From positions 124,001-188,000 of the forward strand of contig DAOTJS010000001.1 of the NCBI GenBank assembly GCA_035448825.1: a stretch of DNA of 64,000 nucleotides, read 5' to 3'. The DNA is from JAGNGI01 sp035448825. Its GTDB lineage: Bacteria > Fidelibacterota > UBA2242. The position numbers and the translations under genes are program-made. Under the pieces are notes generated by a model. That model saw nothing but the letters and a program-made list of their open reading frames with translations, searched no databases and was not told the DNA's origin. This document shows positions 9,494-17,004 of this stretch, in pieces (the first letter of the stretch is position 1; the number at the start of each line of letters is the position of its first letter).

Positions 9494-9567
9494 GCGCCCG
9501 TAGGCCAACTGGATAGACCGTCAGGCTACGGACCTGAATGTTGAGGGTTCGAATCCTTCCGGGCGTA
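9494..9567 (+). tRNA. tRNA-Arg (anticodon ACG)
   Basis: Cloverleaf: acceptor GCGCCCG/CGGGCGT with a terminal G-U pair, D-arm GGCC...GACC, anticodon stem TCAGG/CCTGA with loop CTACGGA giving anticodon ACG, variable loop of 5, T-arm GAGGG-TTCGAAT-CCTTC, discriminator A. CCA is not encoded. The D-stem has one C12-A23 mismatch where most tRNA-Arg genes have T-A, but all other stems are sound. Confidence 0.9.
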
Positions 9568-9571
9568 CAGT

Positions 9572-9611
9572 AAAATCAAAACAGCCGGTGAGAACCGGCT
9601 GTTTTGATTTT
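9572..9611 (+). terminator. Long perfect hairpin after tRNA-Arg
   Basis: An inverted repeat with an 18-nt stem, with AAAACAGCCGGT and its complement ACCGGCTGTTTT at the core, around a GAGA loop, 5 nt after the tRNA. A/T-rich stem bases give a run of T at the 3' side, so it can act as an intrinsic terminator in both directions. Confidence 0.8.
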
Positions 9612-9685
9612 AGGACAGGCATTCTTGCCTGTCAATTATCCCGAAAGATAATTCAAAGCTGACGGCCTGGAAAGGCTATCCTACG
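9611..9685 (+). repeat. Shortened relative of the multi-hairpin unit
   Basis: The outer arms match the units at 7133-7560: TAGGACAGGCATTCTTGCCTG at the left and GGCCTGGAAAGGCTATCCTACG at the right. The three inner hairpins are replaced by one different hairpin (AATTATC-ccgaaa-GATAATT). It is 75 nt long and lies between tRNA-Arg and tRNA-Pro. The conserved ends with a swapped interior suggest a modular element. Confidence 0.8.
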
Positions 9686-9744
9686 ATGTTTTTGTAGGAC
9701 TAACATCTTGTTTTACTAATAATTCTTTAAATCAATTGGTTTTG

Positions 9745-9819
9745 TCGGGGCGCCCGGATTCGAACCGGGGACCTCTTGGTCCCGAACCAAGCGCGCTAAC
9801 CGGACTGCGCTACGCCCCG
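9745..9819 (-). tRNA. tRNA-Pro (anticodon CGG)
   Basis: Read on the minus strand: acceptor CGGGGCG/CGCCCCG, D-stem GCGC/GCGC, anticodon stem CTTGG/CCAAG with loop TTCGGGA giving CGG, T-arm CCCGG-TTCGAAT-CCGGG, discriminator A. CCA is not encoded. All stems pair fully. Its 5' end and upstream flank are duplicated at 9924-10013. Confidence 0.95.
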
Positions 9820-9923
9820 TGTAAAAAAGCATTTGAAATTTAATTCAAGTTCAATCTATCAAAAAACTTATCTTTATCTTAGATGACTTTTAGTCATTGG
9901 TATAGAATATTATCTCAAGTTGT

Positions 9924-10013
9924 GCTAACCGGACTGCCTGCCCGACTGATTCGGTCAGGCGGGCGCTACGCCCCGTGTAAAAAAGCATTTGAAATTTAAT
10001 TCAAATTCAATCT
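9924..10013 (-). pseudogene. Broken duplicate of the tRNA-Pro 5' end and its upstream flank, with a 27-nt palindromic insertion
   Basis: Positions 9924-9937 repeat tRNA-Pro positions 9795-9808. Positions 9965-10013 repeat 9809-9857 (acceptor start plus upstream flank) with one mismatch in 49. Between these halves sit 27 extra nucleotides (9938-9964) that fold, with C9937, into an imperfect hairpin CCTGCCCGAC ... GTCAGGCGGG. Only the acceptor 5' strand and part of the D-arm are present, so no tRNA can form. Weaker similarity to the flank continues to about 10030. Confidence 0.85.
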
Positions 10014-10030
10014 AAAAAAAATTATCTTGT

Positions 10031-10235
10031 TGAGATCTTAAATTTTTTAATACCTTAGATTTTTTACACTAGATTGAGACAATTTTATTTTTAAGTTTTA
10101 GTTGCTTAATATTAACGAAAATAGAGACTCAATTTTAAGTCTATATTGTCATACATTATATTATTTATTAATTAATTACGACAATATCAATTCGACTTTT
10201 TCCCCGAGTCGTTAAAAAAATGTTAAAAATTTAGC
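10031..10235. other. AT-rich non-coding stretch
   Basis: Very AT-rich spacer between the tRNA remnant and the LacI-gene promoter. Only short inverted repeats are visible (for example CGACT...AGTCG near 10193-10215). I see no gene here. Confidence 0.6.
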
Positions 10236-10264
10236 TTGACAAATATTTTTTTCTTTGTTATACT
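10236..10264 (+). promoter_or_regulatory. Sigma-70-type promoter of the LacI-family gene
   Basis: TTGACA at 10236-10241, a 17-nt spacer and TATACT at 10259-10264 match the consensus closely. Just downstream, ATTGCG occurs twice (10266-10271 and 10278-10283) in direct orientation 12 nt apart. That falls over the expected transcription start and is a plausible site for autoregulation. The operator idea is inference. Confidence 0.7.
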
Positions 10265-10306
10265 TATTGCGAAAATGATTGCGCAGATTTACAAGGTAGT
10301 TTCAAA

Positions 10307-11341
10307 ATGACAGCGACACTCGAAGACGTTGCTAAGAAGTCCGGCTATTCCGTTTCAACTGTCTCTCGGGTATTGAACAATAAAGGGAAAGTAAATCGGA
10401 TTAAGGATGAGACTTCCCAAAAAATTCAAAAAATTGCTCAAGAGCTTAATTACATGCCAAACCAATTAGCCAGAGGTTTAAGGTTACGTAAGACTCATGC
10501 CATTGGCTTGGTGATTCCGGACATTTCAAATCCTTTTTTTGCCCACGTTTCGCGCATTATTCAAATTGAATCGTATAAACTTGGTTACACTTTGATTGTT
10601 TGCAATACCGATGAAAATCAGCAAACAGAAATTGAGCAAATACAGTTACTTCGTAGCAAAGGAGTGGATGGTTTTATCATAATGCCTGTCGGCTTGAAAT
10701 CAGATCACATACAGGAACTCATTGACAATAAAATTCCGCTGGTTTTGCTCGATAGATGTTTTGATTCCATTGATACCAATTCGGTAGTTGTAGATAACTA
10801 TACTAGTTCATTTAAAGCCGTTGAATATTTAATTAGAAATGGACATAAACGGATTGCGATTATACAAGGGCTTCCAAATACATCTACTAATAATATGCGC
10901 GTGAAAGGTTATAAAGATGCCCTTAAAAAATATAATATCGAGATTGACGAAAGTTTAATCGTTGGTAATGATTACCGAAGAGAAAATGGGTATATTGAAT
11001 CCAAATTTTTGTTGAAAATGTCCAATCCGCCTACGGCAATCTTCTGTACAAGCGATTTGATTACTTTAGGTACTCTGGATGCGATAATTGAAGAAAAATT
11101 GAATGTCCCTCATGATATTTCGCTAATTTCTTTTGATGATGTAGATTTTGCGCCCTACCTCTTTACACCGCTTACTGCTATTCAGCAACCTCGGCAGATT
11201 ATGGGTGAAATGGCGGTCAAATTGTTGTATGATGATTTAAGAAATAAGGGAAGAAAAGAGAAAACCAGGATCGAATTACAACCTGTCCTCAATATTCGAA
11301 AATCTGTTCTGAATCTTAATCCTGTTGTTAATCCCAATTAA
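10307..11341 (+). CDS. LacI-family transcriptional regulator
   Basis: A 344-residue protein of typical LacI/GalR length. It has an N-terminal helix-turn-helix (residues about 4-25, LEDVAKKSGYSVSTVSRVLN) and a hinge helix (PNQLARGLR). A periplasmic-binding-protein-like sensor domain follows (GLVIPDISNPFF, SFDDVDFAPYLFTPLTAI). It probably represses or activates the downstream carbohydrate genes in response to an oligosaccharide or sugar phosphate. A consensus promoter lies about 45 nt upstream, and the gene is followed by a 25-nt gap and the sugar importer, so it is likely their local regulator. The effector cannot be read from the sequence. Confidence 0.92.
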   Translation: MTATLEDVAKKSGYSVSTVSRVLNNKGKVNRIKDETSQKIQKIAQELNYMPNQLARGLRLRKTHAIGLVIPDISNPFFAHVSRIIQIESYKLGYTLIVCNTDENQQTEIEQIQLLRSKGVDGFIIMPVGLKSDHIQELIDNKIPLVLLDRCFDSIDTNSVVVDNYTSSFKAVEYLIRNGHKRIAIIQGLPNTSTNNMRVKGYKDALKKYNIEIDESLIVGNDYRRENGYIESKFLLKMSNPPTAIFCTSDLITLGTLDAIIEEKLNVPHDISLISFDDVDFAPYLFTPLTAIQQPRQIMGEMAVKLLYDDLRNKGRKEKTRIELQPVLNIRKSVLNLNPVVNPN

Positions 11342-11366
11342 AACTAATAAAAACTAGGACCGAACT

Positions 11367-12761
11367 ATGCAATTCAAAAATAGCGGTAACAATGACTCAG
11401 CCCCGAAGTGCGCAAACGTTATTATAGCGAATCTAAGTAAAAATAGCAGGTATCTTTTTCTGTCTTTTTGCTTATTATTTTCATTGATTAGTTGCGGGAA
11501 AAAAGAGAAAAGTAAAGGCGATAAAATTACTATCACCTTTTGGCATAGTTTTGTGGCTTCAACCATACCAGCGCTCGAGGATTTGATCGAACAGTATGAG
11601 ACCGAAAATCCCAAGGTGGAGATCAAAGCTCAATACGTGCCGACGGGAGATGCTCTAATTCAAAAGCTGATTACGGCTATCCAGAGTAAAACCGCACCGG
11701 ACATTTCCTGGATTCACTCTGATTTTCTGGCAGATCTGGTTGATGCGGATGCTATTTATGAAATGGATCATTTTATTAAAGGTGAAAATGGACTCAGTCA
11801 ATCGGAATTAGAAGATATTTATCCAGCCTTGTTACAATATTCTTCTTTGAGGAAAAAACTTTACTGTATTCCTATGGAAGCCACTAATCTGGCGTTGATT
11901 TATAATATTGATATGGTCAAAGAAGCCGGTTATCAAGATGGCCGTGCTCCATCGAATTGGGAAGAGTTAGAGAAATATGCAGAGCAATTGTCAAAAGACT
12001 TTAATAATGATGGGAAATTTGACCGGATCGGATTTTTTCTTCCGATATTTCCGGCGGCAGGCCCTCTTAGTGGGTGGATGGTCTGGCAATGGATTCCTTA
12101 CCTTTGGCAGGCGGGTGGTTATATTATAGCTGAAGACCAGTCTAAAGTATTATATAATAGTGAAGCGGGGGTTAAAGCCCTGACACTCTGGAAAAATATT
12201 TATGATAAATTGAATTTGCGAACATTTACTACGGATTATGATGTTTCTTTTGCCTCGAAGCTGGTGGCGATGGCGATGGATGGGCCCTGGAACCTCCCAC
12301 GTTTCAACCGTATGCTACAAAATTTGAATTGGTCTTTTGCGCCATTACCTAAAGGGCCAGTCAAACAAGCGACTATCTGCGGCGGTGAATACCTGGTTAT
12401 TTTTAAACAATCTGAACACCCCGATGAAGCCTGGTCGTTCGTCAAGTGGATAATTAGGCCTGATATTCAAGCACGCTGGTCTATGAAATCCGGCTATTTG
12501 CCGGTACGGAGATCGGCGTCCGAATTACCGGAATTCAAAGCATACTTAGAGGAAAACCCAAATTTTAAGGTATTTATAGATCAGATGGAGTTTGCCCAGG
12601 TTCAGCGCTCTATGGATTATGGAGCTTTACAAATTACCAGACATATGGCGGAAGCTATTGAAGAAGCCACTCTTGGCGGCGGTGATCCCAAAGAAGCTCT
12701 GGATAAAGCAGCCGCAAAATCTAATAAAGTCTTACAATCGTATTGGAAAAATGCCAAGTAA
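11367..12761 (+). CDS. ABC sugar transporter substrate-binding lipoprotein
   Basis: This 464-residue family 1 extracellular solute-binding protein has an N-terminal hydrophobic stretch and a good lipobox (LISC, then GKKEKSKG), so it should be anchored on the periplasmic face of a membrane. The body begins TITFWHSFVASTIPALEDLI and contains the family's MAMDGPWNLPRF and W-S-F-V-K-W-I regions, as in UgpB/MalE-like proteins. It binds an oligosaccharide and delivers it to the permeases encoded next; its stop overlaps the first permease start by 11 nt. It is closely similar to the second binding protein at 61736. The first 35 residues are unusually long before the hydrophobic core, so an internal start is possible. 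Confidence 0.9.
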   Translation: MQFKNSGNNDSAPKCANVIIANLSKNSRYLFLSFCLLFSLISCGKKEKSKGDKITITFWHSFVASTIPALEDLIEQYETENPKVEIKAQYVPTGDALIQKLITAIQSKTAPDISWIHSDFLADLVDADAIYEMDHFIKGENGLSQSELEDIYPALLQYSSLRKKLYCIPMEATNLALIYNIDMVKEAGYQDGRAPSNWEELEKYAEQLSKDFNNDGKFDRIGFFLPIFPAAGPLSGWMVWQWIPYLWQAGGYIIAEDQSKVLYNSEAGVKALTLWKNIYDKLNLRTFTTDYDVSFASKLVAMAMDGPWNLPRFNRMLQNLNWSFAPLPKGPVKQATICGGEYLVIFKQSEHPDEAWSFVKWIIRPDIQARWSMKSGYLPVRRSASELPEFKAYLEENPNFKVFIDQMEFAQVQRSMDYGALQITRHMAEAIEEATLGGGDPKEALDKAAAKSNKVLQSYWKNAK

Positions 12762-13683
12762 AAATGCCGGAATTGGAAAAACGACTGTAATACGCCGCGA
12801 TAGGAATAGTAAGAAAAATATTCTCCCGGCGTTGGGATTTCTGTCTCCGACATTGGTTATTTTCTGTACTTTTGTTTTATTCCCGGTATTCTTTTCATTT
12901 TATCTCAGTTTTCATAAATGGAATATGTTCAGTAGTGGTCAGGAATTTATCGGTTTGGCGAACTATCGTCGGTTGTTTTCCGATCCTGAATTCTGGATGG
13001 TCTTGAAAAATACCTTTATCTACACTATTGGTACGGTTCCTTTGAATATGGTAATTTCTCTGTTGACTGCTATTATTCTTAACCGGCAAATCGCAGGGAA
13101 AAGGTTTTTGCGGACGGCAATTTTTACGCCGGTGGTTATATCTCCGGTGGCGGCGGCATTAATTTGGCGCTGGATTTATGATCCTAATTTTGGTTTATTA
13201 AACTATCTAATGAATCTCGTAGGGCTTCCCGCGGTAAACTGGCTCAATGAACCGAAAGCCGCTATGATTGCTCTTATTATTATGGGTGTATGGAAAACAT
13301 ACGGAACCAATATGGTTCTATTTTCGGCTGGTTTACAGGGAATCCCCGATCATTATTACGAAGCCGCAGAAATTGATGGTGCCGGTTGGTGGTCGAAATT
13401 CTGGAATATTACTATGCCAATGTTAACTCCGACGACGTTTTTTATTATGATAATGTCAATGATCAGTTCATTCCAGGTTTTTGATATTGTCTATGTTTTG
13501 ACGTCAGGAGGGCCATTGGGTGCGACGAAGGTAATGGTGTTTTATATTTATGAGAATGCCTTCAAATTTTTCGAGATGGGGTACGCCTCTGCGGTGGCTT
13601 ATGTTTTCTTCGCAATATTAGCCGTTCTAACAGTATTTCAAGTAAAATTTATGCAAACCCGGGCCGGGTATGAGGCGGTATAA
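12751..13683 (+). CDS. ABC sugar transporter permease, MalF/UgpA type
   Basis: This 310-residue integral inner-membrane protein has about six transmembrane segments. It carries the ATPase-contacting EAA loop YYEAAEIDGAGWWSKFW. The open frame extends upstream to 12592, but residues before 12751 lie inside the binding-protein gene in another frame and look nothing like a permease, so the ATG at 12751 (11-nt overlap) is chosen. It pairs with the following MalG-type permease, whose ATG directly abuts this stop. No ATPase follows; one begins at 63742. Confidence 0.92.
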   Translation: MPSKNAGIGKTTVIRRDRNSKKNILPALGFLSPTLVIFCTFVLFPVFFSFYLSFHKWNMFSSGQEFIGLANYRRLFSDPEFWMVLKNTFIYTIGTVPLNMVISLLTAIILNRQIAGKRFLRTAIFTPVVISPVAAALIWRWIYDPNFGLLNYLMNLVGLPAVNWLNEPKAAMIALIIMGVWKTYGTNMVLFSAGLQGIPDHYYEAAEIDGAGWWSKFWNITMPMLTPTTFFIMIMSMISSFQVFDIVYVLTSGGPLGATKVMVFYIYENAFKFFEMGYASAVAYVFFAILAVLTVFQVKFMQTRAGYEAV

Positions 13684-14526
13684 ATGAATATAGATTTTCG
13701 GAAAAGTGGCCGTATAACTAAAGATATTCTTCTTCATATCCTGATATATGCGTTAGCTTTAGCGACGATTGCGCCTTTTATCTGGATGCTATTGACTTCA
13801 GTAAAAGATATTGGAGATATTTTCGTTTATCCACCAAAGTGGTTACCATCAAAATTTCACTTTGAAAACTACCGGAGAGCTTTTCAAGCGGCTCCTTTTG
13901 GTCGCTATTATCTGAATAGTCTTTTGGTAGCATTGACCGTGACAATCGGGCAGCTAATTACTTGTTCGATGGCGGCTTATGCTTTTGCGCGGTTGCAATT
14001 CAAGGGGCGTGAAGTTCTTTTCTATATTTTCTTGGGGACTATGATGATTCCCTATCAGGTAACGATGATTCCCAGTTTTATGGTTCTATATTGGCTGGGA
14101 TGGATTGATAGCTATAAGGCTATGATCGTGCCGGGATTAGCATCGGCGTTCGGTACATTTCTACTCAGGCAATTCTTTTTGACAATTCCCAAAGAATTGG
14201 AAGAGGCGGCTTACATTGACGGTTGTGGAAAATTTCGAGTTTTGTGGCAAATAATTATTCCTCTCTCCAAACCGGCTCTAGCGACTTTAGCCATTTTTAC
14301 TTTTATGGGGACTTTTAATGATTTTATTTGGGCATTAATTGTGGTCAACTCGGATCATTTACGCACGGTTCAGTTAGGACTAGCTATATTCCGTGACCGA
14401 TATATTACTGATTGGGATTTATTAATGGCCGGTTCAGTGATGGCAACTTTACCCATTTTGATCGTCTTTTTCTTTGCTCAAAAATATTTTATAAAAGGTA
14501 TCACATTAAGCGGGATTAAGGGGTAA
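13684..14526 (+). CDS. ABC sugar transporter permease, MalG/UgpE type
   Basis: 280 residues with six predicted membrane helices and an EAA loop (ELEEAAYIDGCGKFRVLWQI), as expected for the second half of a CUT1-family importer. Its start codon begins immediately after the stop of the first permease, indicating translational coupling. Together with the upstream lipoprotein it would import an oligosaccharide. The energising ATPase is not encoded beside it. Confidence 0.92.
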   Translation: MNIDFRKSGRITKDILLHILIYALALATIAPFIWMLLTSVKDIGDIFVYPPKWLPSKFHFENYRRAFQAAPFGRYYLNSLLVALTVTIGQLITCSMAAYAFARLQFKGREVLFYIFLGTMMIPYQVTMIPSFMVLYWLGWIDSYKAMIVPGLASAFGTFLLRQFFLTIPKELEEAAYIDGCGKFRVLWQIIIPLSKPALATLAIFTFMGTFNDFIWALIVVNSDHLRTVQLGLAIFRDRYITDWDLLMAGSVMATLPILIVFFFAQKYFIKGITLSGIKG

Positions 14527-14588
14527 TATTATGATTGGCGAAATCCAATTTATAAAAATTAATAAAGATAGCATAAGGTGTGTTTTCT

Positions 14589-15554
14589 ATGAAATATTCA
14601 ACTAAACGACCTCACTTTATTTTTGCGGGTAACATTTTAATTTTACTATCGCTCTGTATTTTAAGGTATTGCGGAGAGAAAAATACATTGGCTCCCTATC
14701 AAGGTGCGCGGCCAATGAGTGATCTTATTATTGAACAAGAGACTTTTACCCCAAAGTTTACTTGGTTAGGTGGATATGGTTGTGCCTTTGGAGTTAATCG
14801 GGGTGACCAAGCCCGACTCGATAGCACTCTGCAATGGTTAATACAGGCTGACGGTAACAATTTGCATTATCCGGTCAAATATGGTGAATTACCACAAGGT
14901 GCAACAGATATAACAAATGTTTATGGTGGGCATTTTGAACGGTTAATTGAAGACAGTACCTATACATTCTGGATTGTAAAGGAAGACGCGTGGGGTACCG
15001 TAGTTGAGAATGCCGGTAAACTAATTTTAGAGGCAGAACTCGATTCAGTAACGACAATGACCAATGAAGATACTCTATGGATTGATAGTTATAGTTATGT
15101 TCAAAAGAGTTGCTGGATAGATGTCTATACAAACATTGATATGGCCAGCGTTAAATTGAGAGGCGCATTTGCCAAAATCACTATTACCGAAACGGATACC
15201 AGTAATTCGCCGGTTATTACCTGGAAAATTACTGATTCAAGCGTTGACGATTCTCTTGTAGCGGCGGTCGGAGTATGTGTAGGTGAGAGCTATGATCCGA
15301 AAAAAATAGTTTGGGAAATTTGGTCGGTTGATACCACGGGTGGTCAAAAGGTATATGGAAAAAATAATGTAATTAATCAACCGCTGGTAATAGGAAGTCC
15401 GGTTCCAGGGACGAGAGTATTTGTTGAATGTCCATCCAAAGGGTTATCCCGCAATAAGACCTATTTATTCTGGATGGCCGGTAAAGATTGGAATGGAGTG
15501 GATCACCTGAGATCCACTAAGTATCATTCATATATAACCTTTAATACCTGGTAA
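14589..15554 (+). CDS. Hypothetical exported protein, possible lipoprotein
   Basis: About 321 residues. A hydrophobic segment (ILILLSLCILRYC) follows a charged N-terminus and ends at a Cys followed by GEKN. This looks like a lipoprotein signal although Y at -1 is atypical. The rest appears beta-rich with no family I recognise; it contains WLGGYGCAFGVNRG and many Thr/Asp-rich strands. The ATG at 14589 has AAGG about 10 nt upstream and is preferred over a GTG at 14580. It lies 62 nt after the ABC permeases and 32 nt before the beta-barrel gene, so it may be an envelope partner of the sugar system. Function unknown. Confidence 0.7.
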   Translation: MKYSTKRPHFIFAGNILILLSLCILRYCGEKNTLAPYQGARPMSDLIIEQETFTPKFTWLGGYGCAFGVNRGDQARLDSTLQWLIQADGNNLHYPVKYGELPQGATDITNVYGGHFERLIEDSTYTFWIVKEDAWGTVVENAGKLILEAELDSVTTMTNEDTLWIDSYSYVQKSCWIDVYTNIDMASVKLRGAFAKITITETDTSNSPVITWKITDSSVDDSLVAAVGVCVGESYDPKKIVWEIWSVDTTGGQKVYGKNNVINQPLVIGSPVPGTRVFVECPSKGLSRNKTYLFWMAGKDWNGVDHLRSTKYHSYITFNTW

Positions 15555-15586
15555 TTGAAAATTGTTTTATTGAAGAGGAAATTTAC

Positions 15587-16891
15587 GTGAGAAAAAAAAT
15601 TATCTTTTGGACAACTGCGATGGTTTTGATTTTCTCGGGCAGGATAAAAGCCGGTGAGGCGCACACTGTTCCGATAACTAGCGCAAAATCTTTAGCCCTG
15701 GGTGGTTATTATTATGCTGGTTCGGATGGCATAACGACCACCTTTCAAAATCCGGGTAAGATTATGAGCTTAAAGGGCTTTGGTTTGGCAATAAATGCCA
15801 TTGATCGCGCTGGTCAACAAGAATGTAAAAAAGGGAATCGGGATATTCATCGTTCCTATTTGTTCAATGATTTCAGTGGTTCAGCTGGCATTTATTGGGT
15901 GCCTAATCCAAGATTTGGACTGGCTATGGTCTATAATCGCGCTCTGGATTATTCGGCTAGGTGGCCGCTAGCATTAATGTTCACTGATAATAATGGTATT
16001 AACCGTTTATATGGCTTTCAGCTAAAGTCACGTTTAATTGCTGACGCCTACTCTCAGGTTTTTGGTTTACAAGTTGGGAAACTGTCGTTAGGAGCTGCGA
16101 TTAGTATTTATCAGCTTTACCAGCAATTAGAGTTCCCGATTTCCAACCCGGAGTGGCAAGCGAGCAAAACCAGTCCGGTTTATGCTTTAAATCTAGAACA
16201 AAGGGATAATGCAGTCGGTTGGAGTGCGGGATTTATTTTACCTGTCTCATCTACGATTCAATTGGGCGGGAGCATTCGGAGCGGTGTGAATTTCGATCTT
16301 GAAGGCCATGCTAAAACGGATTGTTTCTATGCTCTAGATAGTCTGGCGAAGAAATCCCGATTGCGCAGTAAATTTCAAATACCGCTAAATGGTGGTCTTG
16401 GTATTCTCTATAAGCCGACTGAGCAATTAAATATTAATCTGGATCTATCCAGTGAATTCTGGGGAAGCACTCAATCAACACTGGATTTTAATTATAGCGA
16501 TACCGCCTGGTCGGCAATAATAGCGGAAGCACCACAAGATACTATCACCGGTTACTGGCGCTCGGAAATGCCATTTTACAATCGTAATAGTTATGCATTT
16601 GCAATTGGACTGGAATATTCAGGCGAGAATAATTTAAAATACCGGGTCGGATATACTTACCAGACGACGCCTAATTCTGATCGTAGTTATAGCCTTTTAT
16701 TTCCGAATGTGAACCAGCATAGAATATCGGCCGGTATAGGGTTTTTATATAATCAATTCTATATAGATCTCAGTATTGCTTATTCTATGGGATTTGCCAA
16801 AGATATCAAGAAAAGCCAGAATGAATATTTTTATGGTAAATATGATACTAAGACAATTATTCCATCAATAAACATAGAGTATCAATTATGA
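15587..16891 (+). CDS. Outer-membrane beta-barrel protein (FadL/PorV-like)
   Basis: 434 residues starting at GTG with GAGGAA upstream. A signal peptide (to about residue 22) is followed by TSAKSLALGGYYYAGSDGITTTFQNPGKI, the typical start of FCB OmpP1/FadL/PorV-type barrels. Alternating aromatic and hydrophobic strands run to the C-terminus. It probably forms an outer-membrane channel or a shuttle component for secreted proteins. Its stop overlaps a spurious in-frame extension of the next gene, whose real start lies about 115 nt on. Confidence 0.75.
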   Translation: MRKKIIFWTTAMVLIFSGRIKAGEAHTVPITSAKSLALGGYYYAGSDGITTTFQNPGKIMSLKGFGLAINAIDRAGQQECKKGNRDIHRSYLFNDFSGSAGIYWVPNPRFGLAMVYNRALDYSARWPLALMFTDNNGINRLYGFQLKSRLIADAYSQVFGLQVGKLSLGAAISIYQLYQQLEFPISNPEWQASKTSPVYALNLEQRDNAVGWSAGFILPVSSTIQLGGSIRSGVNFDLEGHAKTDCFYALDSLAKKSRLRSKFQIPLNGGLGILYKPTEQLNINLDLSSEFWGSTQSTLDFNYSDTAWSAIIAEAPQDTITGYWRSEMPFYNRNSYAFAIGLEYSGENNLKYRVGYTYQTTPNSDRSYSLLFPNVNQHRISAGIGFLYNQFYIDLSIAYSMGFAKDIKKSQNEYFYGKYDTKTIIPSINIEYQL

Positions 16892-17004
16892 AAAAGGTAA
16901 AAAAACAAATGAAAGGAGGTGTGATTTATAAGTCAAACTTATTTTCTTTTTGTCAAACAAAACAAAAAATCATTAACCAATTTATTAACCAAATGGAGGT
17001 AAGT

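Noticed and set aside
9494..10030. Integrated element attached at a tRNA
   Set aside because: There is a partial tRNA duplication, but no integrase, phage gene or flanking att pair spanning a sizable insert; the copy is only about 130 nt away.
12592..12750. Longer N-terminus for the first permease
   Set aside because: The extra 53 residues are read out of frame within the binding-protein gene and are unlike any permease N-terminus.
14531..14605. 24-codon frame after the second ABC permease
   Set aside because: No ribosome-binding site and it runs into the next gene; likely chance.
16888..17004. Upstream start of the CBM9-like gene
   Set aside because: The 39 extra residues precede the signal peptide and overlap the previous gene; the strong GGAGGT site favours 17005.
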